A stretch of 50,743 nt of DNA from an uncultured Lachnospiraceae bacterium (GCA_910586755.1 CAJUJM010000090.1:1-50743), one strand, 5' to 3'; shown: positions 33,158 to 41,811, counted from the first letter of the stretch. The notes: generated by a model not told the origin, from the letters alone. A program made the numbers and translations.

Positions 33158-33186
33158 AGTATATCTGTCTGTCCTGTGGTTGTCAA
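33158..33186 (-). promoter_or_regulatory. Promoter of the riboflavin operon
   Basis: TTGACA (33181-33186), 17-bp spacer and TATACT (33158-33163) on the minus strand, directly before the FMN riboswitch. The -35 box overlaps the stop codon of the methyltransferase gene. Confidence 0.8.
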
Positions 33187-33950
33187 GACTTTTTCGCCAC
33201 AATGAAATAGCGGTGGATCGTCCCCTCAACCTCTCCTTTCTCCTCCACTATTTTTTGCATGTTTAATAACCTCTCAAAGCATCTTTCAACGGAAAAACCT
33301 GGAAACTCCCATTCAATAATATGTGCAAACCACACAAACGCGCCAATATCATAAAATTTAATGGGCCGGTATACTTCCTCAGCGCGGATAATATGAAATC
33401 CGGCATTTTCAAACACGTTTCTCTGCTCTCTCAGATTCAGGTGTGGAAAAGGCTTTTCCGTTCCGGGAAGAACCATTTCAACCAAATCTCTTTCATTATC
33501 GCCTCCAACCTGCTGGGTAATAAAAATTCCGTTCTTTTTTAACAGGCGGTATAATTCTCCTGCATCAAAGCTCCCATGCCGGTTTAGAATCATATCAAAG
33601 GTCTCATTCCCGTAAGGAATCCGGGAAGGGTTACCGCACTCTTTAAAATGTATTCCTAGCGGCAATAGCCTTTCCTTGCACAACTCAACATTGGGTTTAA
33701 ACCCTTCTGTTGCCCATGTTTTTTCAAAGGGATGATTTAAGGATAGTAAAAATTCGCCGCCGCCCGTGTCATAATCCAGCACATCCAAATCATCCCTTAA
33801 GTACTGTCTTACGATCTCTTCATAATTCCATGGCAGGTCGTGCTCTTCCTCATATTTTCCACGGATATGTGAAAAATCCCAGCCTCTGATATGCGCTACC
33901 TCTTCTTCCTTTTTCCAAATTGATTTTAATTCTGCTTCGTTCATTTCCAC
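33183..33950 (-). CDS. Class I SAM-dependent methyltransferase
   Basis: A 255-residue methyltransferase-11 type protein: motif I is LDVLDYDTGGGEFLLSL (about residues 55-70), the acidic loop is ATEGFKPNVELCKERL and motif III ELYRLLKKNGIFITQQVG. The N-terminal region (EEEVAHIRGWDFSHIRGKYE) matches a common Clostridia family of unknown target. The first codons (MNEAELKSIW) and the leader are shared with the DUF3791 gene at 34672 through a 64-bp direct repeat, so the 5' end has been duplicated or exchanged. The substrate is unknown. Confidence 0.85.
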   Translation of the reverse strand: MEMNEAELKSIWKKEEEVAHIRGWDFSHIRGKYEEEHDLPWNYEEIVRQYLRDDLDVLDYDTGGGEFLLSLNHPFEKTWATEGFKPNVELCKERLLPLGIHFKECGNPSRIPYGNETFDMILNRHGSFDAGELYRLLKKNGIFITQQVGGDNERDLVEMVLPGTEKPFPHLNLREQRNVFENAGFHIIRAEEVYRPIKFYDIGAFVWFAHIIEWEFPGFSVERCFERLLNMQKIVEEKGEVEGTIHRYFIVAKKS

Positions 33951-33978
33951 TGCTTCCTTTCATGGACGGCGCGCCGGT
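33915..33978. repeat. 64-bp direct repeat, copy A (methyltransferase 5' end)
   Basis: Nearly identical to 34960-35023 (three mismatches in 64). It covers the ribosome site and the first 11 or so codons of the methyltransferase gene and a GGCGCGCC palindrome. Beyond it a second, partial gcgccggtttac follows. Confidence 0.9.
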
Positions 33979-33995
33979 AACCAGGGTGCGCCGGT

Positions 33996-34208
33996 TTACA
34001 GAAGTTTACCAAATTCCAATTCTAATTCCTCCGCAAGATACATATCACTCATACAATGCATATCGGAAACACCATCCCGGAGCAACTGATAGACTCCGGA
34101 ATGATAAAAAAATTTCAGCGCTTCATCCAGTGAAATACCCTGGCGTTTCGCAAAATATTCGATCACACGGCAATATTTTTTCTGAAGTAAAACAGGATTG
34201 GCATTCAT
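33996..34208 (-). CDS. DUF3791-type small protein
   Basis: A 70-residue helical protein: LLQKKYCRVIEYFAKRQGIS, ALKFFYHSGVYQLLRDGVSD, MHCMSDMYLAEELELEFG. I recall this pattern from DUF3791 proteins, which are encoded beside DUF3990 proteins. It overlaps the DUF3990 stop by 4 bases, so translation is coupled. It may be the antitoxin or a second subunit of the cassette; no experimental function is known to me. Confidence 0.7.
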   Translation of the reverse strand: MNANPVLLQKKYCRVIEYFAKRQGISLDEALKFFYHSGVYQLLRDGVSDMHCMSDMYLAEELELEFGKLL

Positions 34209-34675
34209 ACTATCTCACTCCCTTCAAAATGCAGCAATTTCAAGGCTTTTTCTGTTCGAAAACAAATTTGCAGATTGGGCTTTTCATATCGCAAACGGTT
34301 AATCGCTTCTGTTTTGTCAATGAGTCCGTCGAAAAACAATTCGACAGTATTAAACACTTTATCATTGGCCACACCGCCAATCACAAGATCATAGTCTGTA
34401 TTATCTTTCCCGCTGCGGCAAGTCAAGATAAAATCAAGCCAGTCCTCAGAATAGGAAGCAAATTCCAAAGTTTTTAACGTAAATCTCCGGTTTTCATCAA
34501 AAGAATAGCGAGATATCATTCCGTCTTTTCCTCTGCGTTTAAATTTATGGCACCACTTTGCGGCTTGCTCATACAGAGGGGTGACATAAAAGCCACGCCC
34601 AAAATCAACATTAGGGCGAGAATGGGTTAAATCCGGCGCTGCAATTTTTAGATAGGATCCATGATAAAGAATCAT
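34205..34675 (-). CDS. DUF3990 protein, possible ADP-ribosyltransferase-like toxin
   Basis: A 156-residue protein. The start MILYHGSYLKI (His5) and NVDFGRGFYVTPLYEQAAKW (Tyr30) resemble the His and Tyr motifs of H-Y-E class ADP-ribosyltransferases, and I recall DUF3990 being placed in that clan. A late acidic segment (NTVELFFDG) could hold the third residue. It lies between two small DUF3791-type genes, overlapping both by 4 bases. This layout suggests a toxin with flanking antitoxin or accessory proteins, but activity has not been shown for this family to my knowledge. Confidence 0.75.
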   Translation of the reverse strand: MILYHGSYLKIAAPDLTHSRPNVDFGRGFYVTPLYEQAAKWCHKFKRRGKDGMISRYSFDENRRFTLKTLEFASYSEDWLDFILTCRSGKDNTDYDLVIGGVANDKVFNTVELFFDGLIDKTEAINRLRYEKPNLQICFRTEKALKLLHFEGSEIV

Positions 34676-34989
34676 ATTTCCTCCTTTTCGCCCTGCATTC
34701 TGGGCATACAGGAATGCCTGCAGGGTATTTCCACATTTCTTTCTTTCATCACGTCAATGAGATCATTTACGATATAATCCCGGCTTTGTGTATGCAGAAC
34801 CTCATATTCCGGCACGATATAACCGTTCAAAATGCTGCTTTTTTCCGCAAATGCCTGATAAACCAGCTCTGCATTCACACCAAGTTTTGCAGCAACATTT
34901 TCAATGCAAAATATAGCAAATTCCAATTCGCTGGAATCCTTGATTTTTTCTTCTGCTTCCCAAATTGATTTTAATTCTGCTTCGTTCAT
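34672..34989 (-). CDS. DUF3791 family protein
   Basis: A 105-residue helical protein: EFAIFCIENVAAKLGVNAEL, EKSSILNGYIVPEYEVLHTQ, DYIVNDLIDVMKERNVEI. These are the features I know from DUF3791. It is the first gene of a three-gene overlapping set with DUF3990 and a second DUF3791-type protein. Its leader and first codons (MNEAELKSIW) are repeated at the methyltransferase gene. Likely an antitoxin or regulator by position only. Confidence 0.75.
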   Translation of the reverse strand: MNEAELKSIWEAEEKIKDSSELEFAIFCIENVAAKLGVNAELVYQAFAEKSSILNGYIVPEYEVLHTQSRDYIVNDLIDVMKERNVEIPCRHSCMPRMQGEKEEI

Positions 34990-35023
34990 TTTAACTGCTT
35001 CCTTTCATGGGCGGCGCGCCGGT
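34960..35023. repeat. 64-bp direct repeat, copy B (DUF3791 5' end)
   Basis: Partner of 33915-33978. It includes the DUF3791 start region and the GGCGCGCC palindrome at 35013-35020. The 200-base stretch 34990-35189 shows no gene beyond this repeat and the start of the decayed AraC frame. Confidence 0.9.
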
Positions 35024-35189
35024 TTACCTGAAATCTCCTTTTGCTTAAAATGTAATATACTTTTAAACCCGTGTCAAGAAATGATTAAAATAGTTCCTCT
35101 TTCTTCTGGCCATTTCAAATTTTATTCGGTACAATATAAGTATCTGTCCGGCTCCCGGCCTAGTCTATTCCTGAAAGGTTCTCTGTCCC

Positions 35190-35795
35190 ATGAATCAGCT
35201 CCTGTTAGGCCGGTTAAGCAAAATCACCGAAGAAGAATAGCAGATTTTAGACGGCTTTTCTATAGATCTGTCTATTTACTGGGACAGCCCGTCTTTTGTC
35301 ATTGACAGCCGGAAAATCCTTGAAGCCGGAAAGCTGATCCAGGTGCGCCCACACACCTGCTTTGTCCATTTTCCCAAGCATACTCACAATTTTGTTGTGG
35401 AATGCCTTGAGTCTCTGGACTCCCCTGTGTCCTTTCTCCATTTTAAGGTGGCGGACGTGCTGCCTGTCCAAAATCTGGTGGAAAATCTGGTATGGACCAT
35501 TACACATGGCATCCAGAATAAGCGGCTGATGAATCAGGTAACCATGGGGCTTTTGTTTTTGCAGCTGTTAAACCATATGGACAAGTTGGAAACCAGCGAT
35601 AATTTTTATGAACAGGAAATCCTGATGAATGTCTTTCAGTATATTGAAGAACATTACCGGGACGGAAGCCTGACCGCCCTGTCTGTTACGGATATCAGTA
35701 TGGCAGTGGGCTATGACAATTTCAGCTATTTCCACCGCATATTTAAGAAGGAGTTTGGGATCTCTCCCCGGTCTTACCGGATAAAGGATCTCTAA
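35190..35795 (+). pseudogene. Decayed AraC family regulator
   Basis: Reading from ATG 35190 gives MNQLLLGRLSKITEEE then an amber stop (TAG at 35238-35240), after which the frame continues through QILDGFSIDLSIYWDSPSFV and an AraC cupin segment (FPKHTHNFVVE). The C-terminus AVGYDNFSYFHRIFKKEFG then ISPRSYR is the second helix-turn-helix of AraC proteins, but it follows SLTALSVTDI directly, so the first helix-turn-helix and part of the cupin are missing. One nonsense codon and two internal deletions mark it as inactive. Its 3' end overlaps the GNAT gene by convergence. Confidence 0.78.
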
Positions 35796-36237
35796 GAACA
35801 TACATCCGCGACAGCTCTTCCTCCCCTTCCCCCTGAACCATGCACAAAAACTCCCATCCGTATCTCTCATAAAAGGAAGTGTGATCCGTAATCAGGTAAA
35901 GGGTATCAATCCCTTTTTCCTTCATATCTCTGCTGGCAAAATCCAGCAGTTTCCCCGCTATTTTCTGGCAGCGGTACTCTTTTTCCACATACAAAGCGCA
36001 CACATTGGGGGATAAATCCTTTCTGTTGTGGAAATCATTTTCGATGACTCCCAGTCCTCCCACAATTTTGTCTTCTTCCACTGCCAGATACCATTGAGGG
36101 ATGGGACTCTCCTTTTTCAGACATTCCTCTATGCTTTCCACATATGCCTCCAGAGGAATCTCCCACTTTTCATGGAACCACGCGGCTCCCCTGTCCTTCC
36201 ACTCCGGATGTTCCTGTATCTTGATAATCTTTATCAT
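35743..36237 (-). CDS. GNAT family N-acetyltransferase
   Basis: A 164-residue GNAT. Strand beta-4 and motif A are in VCALYVEKEYRCQKIAGKLL (R-x-x-K-I-A-G acetyl-CoA loop), and motif B in LYLITDHTSFYERYGWEF. The N-terminal WKDRGAAWFHEKWEIP pattern is seen in a group of small clostridial acetyltransferases of unknown substrate. ATG 36237 lies 9 bases upstream of the hem fusion stop (36247) and has a GGAGCG site. The last residues overlap the decayed AraC gene on the other strand. Confidence 0.88.
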   Translation of the reverse strand: MIKIIKIQEHPEWKDRGAAWFHEKWEIPLEAYVESIEECLKKESPIPQWYLAVEEDKIVGGLGVIENDFHNRKDLSPNVCALYVEKEYRCQKIAGKLLDFASRDMKEKGIDTLYLITDHTSFYERYGWEFLCMVQGEGEEELSRMYVLRDPLSGKTGERSQTPS

Positions 36238-36246
36238 AAGCGCTCC

Positions 36247-38790
36247 TTACCTTTCATGGACAAGGGTATCTGCATCCTTTAAAATACATTCCACTATCCC
36301 TGGAATGCTGAATTCTCCGGCAGTCAAATCCGATGGGTATCCGGCCTCCTCCAGAGCTTTGGCAGTAGCGCAGCCGATGGAAACCAGGGTAATCTCCCCT
36401 AAAATATCCCGTTCTGTCTCCGGTAAATTTTCGAAAAAACTCTCCACTCCGGAAGCGCTGGCAAAGGTCAGGTAATGAAGGCCTTTTAACTGATGTTTCA
36501 GCTCCTGTCCCTGAAGGCCCACCCCCTTTACATCATACAGGGGAACGTCGTCATAACGGATGCCTGACCGGGATAAAATATCAGTCAAGTCCCGGGAACC
36601 ACGCACTGCCCTGGGGATAAGAATTTTATCATCCGGTCCAAGGATCTCAGAAAGCCCCAGGGCCAGATCCTCTGTGCAATATTTCTCCGGAATGTAGTCA
36701 GCCCGCAGCCCATGCACCCGAAGCTCCCGATCCGTCCCTTTTCCCACAGCAGCCAGCTTTAAATGCCCCAGACTTCGGTAATCCCTGCCGCTGTCCAGCA
36801 ATGCCTTTAAGAATATCCTGACGCCATTGGCGCTGGTAAATGCAATCCAGGTGTATCCGGGCAAGTTATTGATACATTCCCGGACAGGGGCGGTATCTGC
36901 CTGGGAAACCACGTCCAGCACTGCGATCTTCTCCACCAGGGCGCCCTGTTCTTTTAAAGCCGTTTCCAATTTTGCAGTAAATGCCGGCGTCCCGGTGATG
37001 CCGGTTCTCACATCCTGCAGGGGCCGCTTTCTTGTACTCTCCATATGAAGGCCAGCCACCTCCCCCACCACAATAACAGCAGGGGAGCCAATGCCTGCTT
37101 CCCGGCATTTTTCCGTAATATCTCCTAACGTACCCCTTACAGTCCTTTGATCCGGAAGAGTGCCGCTCTGGATCACTGCTGCCGGAGTATTTTTTTTCCT
37201 GCCCTGGCTAATCAGGCGATTACAGATTTCATCTAAATGGTTGAGTCCCATTAAAAATACCAGAGTTCCCGGCAGGCTGCCGAAGTGTTCCAAGTCCTCC
37301 GGAACACCGTTTTCCCTGGTGTGTCCGGTCATTACATGAAAGCTTCTGCTGATTCCCCGGTGGGTAATGGGGATTCCGGCAGATGCCAAAGCTGCAATGG
37401 CGGAAGTTACTCCCGGGATCACTTCAAAGGGAATCCCCTCCTTTTGAAGCTCCATAATTTCCTCTCCACCTCTTCCAAAAACAAAGGGATCTCCCCCCTT
37501 TAGCCGTACCACCTTACGGCCAAGGGCAGCCTGATTGACCAGCAGACGGTTGATCTCTTCCTGCTTCATGGAATGATGTCCGGCCCGCTTTCCCACATAG
37601 ATTTTCTCACAGTCCGGGGAAACTTCCTTTAAAAATTCCTGGGATGCCAGAGAATCGTAAACAACTGCGTCACAAACTCTTAAGGCTTCCATGGCCTTTA
37701 CCGTAATAAGGCCCGGGTCCCCAGGCCCGGCCCCGGCCAGGATAACGGAACCCAATGATTTCCTTCCCTTTAATTCCTCTGCCACTGCTTTTGCCGCCAT
37801 CTCCCAGTCTTCCGGTTTTCCGCTCCAGGATGAGTAAATGGTCTCTCCCCCTTCTCTCCGGTAAATCCCCCGCGCCTCTAACCGGCCCTGGATTATCCGG
37901 CTGCACACGCCGACAGGCTCGTGGCAGCCTGCATCCAAAAGTCTCAGAACCCGCCGCTCAAGCTGGAAACAGATCTGTGTTTCCTTATGGCAGATCCGTT
38001 CTGCCACTTCATTGATACTGCGGCCGGTTTTGCCTTCCACGGCCAGAATTCCCTGGCATCCTGCAGGGATCATCTCTTCCCAATCCAGATACGTAAACCG
38101 AACAATGTCCTCCTGTTTCCAGGCAGCCTCTCCCTGTGCTTTCAGTCCCAACTGTCCGGCAGTCCGCTCTACCGTATCCGCAGAGGCTCTGTCTGACTGG
38201 CTGTCAGCCTCCTCTTCCTCCAGAATTCCCAGCCGTTTCAGCCCGGCGGCTGCCAGTATAATGGCGTCATAGCTGCCTTCCAATAATTTGCAAAGCCGGG
38301 TCTGAACATTGCCTCTCAGATTCTTGCAGGCCACTGGCGCTCCTTTTAAATGCCTGGGTCCAATGTTTTCTATCTGAATCTGGCGGCGCAGGCTGGAGGT
38401 TCCCACCACAATGGTTTCTCCTTTTTTTGCCTTCTCCTCTGCTTTTCCGTCTCCTCTGGTAACCAATACATCCCGGACATCGCTCCGCTTTGGCACGCCT
38501 GCAATTTCCAGTCCTTCCGCCAGCTCCACAGGCAGATCTTTTGCGCTGTGAACGGCAAAATCAATCTCCCCTTTTTGGATAGCTTCTTCAAACTCTGATA
38601 CAAACACGCCTTTTCCGCCAAATTCCAGCAAAGGCTTATCTAATATCTTATCTCCGGTGGTCTGCTTTAATACCAGCTCTACCTCCAGATTCGGAGTCTT
38701 CTCTTTCATTAAGTTGGCTGCCAAATTTGTCTGGACTACTGCCAGAGTGCTTTTTCTGGTTCCGATACGGACTTTTTGAACCTCTTCCAT
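36247..38790 (-). CDS. HemC-CobA-HemD triple fusion (siroheme/tetrapyrrole biosynthesis)
   Basis: An 847-residue fusion. Residues 1-335: hydroxymethylbilane synthase, with RIGTRKSTLAVVQTNL, HSAKDLPVELAEGL, GTSSLRRQIQIENI and the dipyrromethane-cofactor Cys in LLDAGCHEPVGV. Residues 345-590: uroporphyrinogen-III C-methyltransferase, with ILAGAGPGDPGLITVKA, RLKGGDPFVFGRGGEE and VIPGVTSAIAALASAGIP. Residues 605-847: uroporphyrinogen-III synthase, with WIAFTSANGVRIFLKAL and YLTFASASGVESFFENL. Together these make precorrin-2 from porphobilinogen. With the precorrin-2 dehydrogenase next door the product is siroheme, the cofactor of the sulfite reductase encoded upstream. Confidence 0.95.
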   Translation of the reverse strand: MEEVQKVRIGTRKSTLAVVQTNLAANLMKEKTPNLEVELVLKQTTGDKILDKPLLEFGGKGVFVSEFEEAIQKGEIDFAVHSAKDLPVELAEGLEIAGVPKRSDVRDVLVTRGDGKAEEKAKKGETIVVGTSSLRRQIQIENIGPRHLKGAPVACKNLRGNVQTRLCKLLEGSYDAIILAAAGLKRLGILEEEEADSQSDRASADTVERTAGQLGLKAQGEAAWKQEDIVRFTYLDWEEMIPAGCQGILAVEGKTGRSINEVAERICHKETQICFQLERRVLRLLDAGCHEPVGVCSRIIQGRLEARGIYRREGGETIYSSWSGKPEDWEMAAKAVAEELKGRKSLGSVILAGAGPGDPGLITVKAMEALRVCDAVVYDSLASQEFLKEVSPDCEKIYVGKRAGHHSMKQEEINRLLVNQAALGRKVVRLKGGDPFVFGRGGEEIMELQKEGIPFEVIPGVTSAIAALASAGIPITHRGISRSFHVMTGHTRENGVPEDLEHFGSLPGTLVFLMGLNHLDEICNRLISQGRKKNTPAAVIQSGTLPDQRTVRGTLGDITEKCREAGIGSPAVIVVGEVAGLHMESTRKRPLQDVRTGITGTPAFTAKLETALKEQGALVEKIAVLDVVSQADTAPVRECINNLPGYTWIAFTSANGVRIFLKALLDSGRDYRSLGHLKLAAVGKGTDRELRVHGLRADYIPEKYCTEDLALGLSEILGPDDKILIPRAVRGSRDLTDILSRSGIRYDDVPLYDVKGVGLQGQELKHQLKGLHYLTFASASGVESFFENLPETERDILGEITLVSIGCATAKALEEAGYPSDLTAGEFSIPGIVECILKDADTLVHER

Positions 38791-39498
38791 CTATTCTCTC
38801 TCCTCTGTCACCTGTTTAATCAGCTCTTCTACCAAGCTGTCGTCCAGCTGGCAGCCGTTTTCTCTTCCTACGTCCACCATGCGTTTAAAAATTACGGTGC
38901 GGCAGGACACATCCGGCACCCTCTCTTTCACAAAATCCCGGTAACTTCCAAGCTGTTCCACCAGTCTGCCATACCCCGCCGGGATCCCCTGGCGCACCTG
39001 ATTTTTTAAATATTGGGTTACGGTAGGGCTCTTTCCTCCTGAAGAAATCCCCACCACAATATCTCCTTCCCGGACAATAGAAGGGAAAATAAAGCTGCAC
39101 TCTTCCTTTACATCCACTACGTTTACCGGAATCCGCCGGGCCCGGCAGGCATGGGAAATCCTGCGGTTCAGCTCTTCGTCATCTGTGGCGGCAATGACAA
39201 AATCCCGGTCATTCAGGTCTTCCATGGAAAAATGCCGCCGCTTTAAAATAATTTGTCCCGCGCCAGACTCTGGCCTGCCGGCCTGCCCAAGCCCACAGGC
39301 CGCTGTCTCCTGGCGGCCGGCCCCCTCAAACCCACCAGCTGCCAGCGCCTCAATCTCCGGTTCTATTTCCGGCGATATCACTGTGATCCGCGGGCCATAG
39401 GGCAGCAGAACTTCCACTTTCCTTGAGGCCACCATCCCTCCGCCTGCAATTAAACAATCCTGATTCTCAATATCTATAAAAAACGGGAAATACGCCAT
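38791..39498 (-). CDS. Precorrin-2 dehydrogenase / sirohydrochlorin ferrochelatase (CysG N-terminal type)
   Basis: A 235-residue protein with the CysG-N/Met8 Rossmann start (FPFFIDIENQDCLIAGGGMV) and VIAATDDEELNRRISHACRA, then SFIFPSIVREGDIVVGISSGG. It converts precorrin-2 to sirohydrochlorin and possibly inserts iron. A low-complexity stretch (about residues 52-80, AAGGFEGAGRQETAACGLGQ, then AGRPESGAG) is inserted between the first strands relative to the normal family length and is probably a surface loop. It starts 3 bases after hemA and is followed immediately by the HemC-CobA-HemD gene. Confidence 0.92.
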   Translation of the reverse strand: MAYFPFFIDIENQDCLIAGGGMVASRKVEVLLPYGPRITVISPEIEPEIEALAAGGFEGAGRQETAACGLGQAGRPESGAGQIILKRRHFSMEDLNDRDFVIAATDDEELNRRISHACRARRIPVNVVDVKEECSFIFPSIVREGDIVVGISSGGKSPTVTQYLKNQVRQGIPAGYGRLVEQLGSYRDFVKERVPDVSCRTVIFKRMVDVGRENGCQLDDSLVEELIKQVTEERE

Positions 39499-39501
39499 AT
39501 T

Positions 39502-40683
39502 TTATTCCTCTATCCACTTTCCAATGCCATCCATCACATTTAAGAATACATTTAGCTCTTCACTGCTGACATGATCCCGAATCCGGTACAATATGGTCTC
39601 CAGAGGATATTGGTCAAAAATGTTTTTCCACTGGCCCATTTTCCCAAAGCAGGGATGAAACAAGAGTTCTCTTCTGCACTCATCCAGCTCTTCCTCCATA
39701 ATCTCCCTGGCAATGTCCAGTTCCTTTCTCTTTATCTGATTGTTATTCTTAGAAAGCTTATCAAAAAAATCGATGTCATACAAAGTTACTCCCGGCAGTT
39801 TTCCAATTTGGGGATCCATGTCGATAGGAACCGCCACATCCATAAACAACCGCTTCTTGTCTGAATTCAGCGCCTTTTCCAGCCTCTCTCTCACTACCGT
39901 ATAATGAGGACCGGATGTGGCGCTGATGATAATATCCGCATCCTTCATATATTCATAACGGTCTCCATAGTCCACCAGGTGAATGTGATCGCTTTTCCAC
40001 TGCAAAGCCAGATCTGCCCGGTGGCTCCGCACCGTACCATAGACCTCAATCCCCGGTTTACTTAATATATTTTTGGTGATGGATCCGCCTATTTTTCCCG
40101 TTACTCCCATGACCAATACCTTTTTCACCGGCAGAGTCTCCCCATCCCGCTGGAAATGAAACACCTCATTGGCCACAAGGGTTGCAATTGACACAGGGGT
40201 TCTGGATAAATTGGTGTCTGTTTTAATCTTTTTTGCACAGGTAATTGCCCGCTTAAACACGGTATTGATCTCATAGTCTGCCGCCCGCTCCTCTAAGGTA
40301 AACTGGTAAGCGTCCTTTACCTGTCCCAGTATTTCATCTTCTCCCAAAACCATAGAATCAAACCCGCAGCACACCTTAAATACATGGGAGATGGTCTGAT
40401 CCTCGCTGTATATATTTAAATACTGCAAAAGCTCTTCCAGGCGGATTTTCTTTAACTCCGCCACCTGATCCTGCAGGATAGAAATTGCCTTTTTGCTTCC
40501 GGACACGTAAAACTCGCTGCGGTTGCAGGTGCAGAGCACCACTGCGCCATGAATCTCCGGGCTGGCGGTAAGGCCCGCCAGCAATGTTTTCTTTTCCTCC
40601 GGTGAAAAGGCAAATTTCTCCCGAACCGATACCGGGGCTTTTTTGTGGCTTACGCTGATACAGTACATTTTTTTCGTCTCCAA
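39502..40683 (-). CDS. hemA: Glutamyl-tRNA reductase
   Basis: A 393-residue enzyme that reduces glutamyl-tRNA to glutamate-1-semialdehyde. Catalytic Cys is in AVVLCTCNRSEFYVSG (about residue 52), the NADPH domain in VLVMGVTGKIGGSITKNIL, and the C-terminal helical dimer part is present. Also seen is the conserved VCCGFDSMVLGEDEILGQVK. It heads a set with the precorrin-2 dehydrogenase and the HemC-CobA-HemD fusion. A terminator between it and asrC suggests a separate transcript from the sulfite reductase genes. Confidence 0.94.
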   Translation of the reverse strand: METKKMYCISVSHKKAPVSVREKFAFSPEEKKTLLAGLTASPEIHGAVVLCTCNRSEFYVSGSKKAISILQDQVAELKKIRLEELLQYLNIYSEDQTISHVFKVCCGFDSMVLGEDEILGQVKDAYQFTLEERAADYEINTVFKRAITCAKKIKTDTNLSRTPVSIATLVANEVFHFQRDGETLPVKKVLVMGVTGKIGGSITKNILSKPGIEVYGTVRSHRADLALQWKSDHIHLVDYGDRYEYMKDADIIISATSGPHYTVVRERLEKALNSDKKRLFMDVAVPIDMDPQIGKLPGVTLYDIDFFDKLSKNNNQIKRKELDIAREIMEEELDECRRELLFHPCFGKMGQWKNIFDQYPLETILYRIRDHVSSEELNVFLNVMDGIGKWIEE

Positions 40684-40706
40684 TCCAAAGTACTCCGTAA
40701 CGAAAA

Positions 40707-40728
40707 CCAGGGGCTATGTAACCCCTGG
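40707..40728 (-). terminator. Terminator after asrC
   Basis: A 7-bp GC stem ccagggg (40707-40713) / cccctgg (40722-40728) with an 8-base loop, followed on the minus strand by ggttttcg. It ends the asrABC transcript before hemA. Confidence 0.7.
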
Positions 40729-40776
40729 CTTTCCTATATAAAATCAAATTATTTTTAGTGTACTGATACACCCAAC

Positions 40777-41811
40777 TTACTGGGGACCTGCCTTATGATG
40801 TTTGGAAATAGGCTTTACATGGATATTTGCTCTCTGCTCAGCCTCAGTCCAGTACAGTTCTTCTGCAACCTTAGCTTCCGGATTCAGCTCAACGCCATCC
40901 AGAATCATCTCTTTAAACTTGATATAACCAGCGCGGTCAATCAGGTGTCCGCCATGGAGGTACTCAGGCTTGTAGTCCATTACCCATGCGGAGAACTTCT
41001 GCCAGTTGCCGAACATACCAAGAACTACGTCCTCGGTTACCCAGTTTAAGAACAGTTTGCCCATACGCGGGAACTGCTTGCCGGTACGTCCGCCCAAAGT
41101 AACACGCCATAAATGGGTGTCGCCTCTGGTCCAGCCGCCGGTAGGACAAGCGATAACGCACTCGCCGCAGCCTACGCAGCAGCAGGTGTCTTTATCAATC
41201 TTTCCATGGTCGTTTAAGGAAAGAACGCCGGTTGCATGGTGATCACAAGCCTTTACGCAGGCGCCGCAGCCGATACAGCGGTCCTGATCATAAACCATCT
41301 TATAGATACCCATTACACCGAAATCGTTAAAGTTACCCTTTGCACAGTCATTGGGACATCCTGCAACAGAAACTTTGATATGGTAGTGGCTGGGGAACAC
41401 CAGTTTTTCGATCTTCTTAGCCATCTCATGGGTATTGGCATTAGCCTTGATACAGTGGGAATTACCAATACATGCCATAACATTTCTGGCGCCAATGGTG
41501 GGATAGCCCTGATCGTCTGCTTCCATATCGCAGTCGCACATTTCCACGTTTACGTCCTGAATATACTCTTTAATCTTAGCATTTACTGCCGGAATATTCT
41601 CATACTTGATGCCTGGTACATTTAAGGTCTGACGCATACCCATATGGAATGTACCATTGCCATACTTCTCGCACAGTTCCTGAACCAATGCCAGATGCTT
41701 TGCATCAATCAAAGCGCCCGGAACACGGAGCTGAAGCATAAACTCTCCAGGTACCTTAGACTGTCTGAAACAGTTAATTCGTGTCTTTTTAACATCAATA
41801 TCGTGATTCAT
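40777..41811 (-). CDS. asrC: Anaerobic sulfite reductase subunit C
   Basis: A 344-residue catalytic subunit that reduces sulfite to sulfide at a siroheme coupled to a 4Fe-4S cluster. The siroheme/cluster motif is C-x5-C then C-x3-C (VMACIGNSHCIK and AGCPNDCAKG). Two ferredoxin clusters follow: RCIGCGACVKACDH and CCCVGCGECVIACP. No signal peptide, so cytoplasmic. It is the third gene of asrABC, 18 bases after asrB, and depends on the siroheme genes encoded next to it. Confidence 0.95.
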   Translation of the reverse strand: MNHDIDVKKTRINCFRQSKVPGEFMLQLRVPGALIDAKHLALVQELCEKYGNGTFHMGMRQTLNVPGIKYENIPAVNAKIKEYIQDVNVEMCDCDMEADDQGYPTIGARNVMACIGNSHCIKANANTHEMAKKIEKLVFPSHYHIKVSVAGCPNDCAKGNFNDFGVMGIYKMVYDQDRCIGCGACVKACDHHATGVLSLNDHGKIDKDTCCCVGCGECVIACPTGGWTRGDTHLWRVTLGGRTGKQFPRMGKLFLNWVTEDVVLGMFGNWQKFSAWVMDYKPEYLHGGHLIDRAGYIKFKEMILDGVELNPEAKVAEELYWTEAEQRANIHVKPISKHHKAGPQ

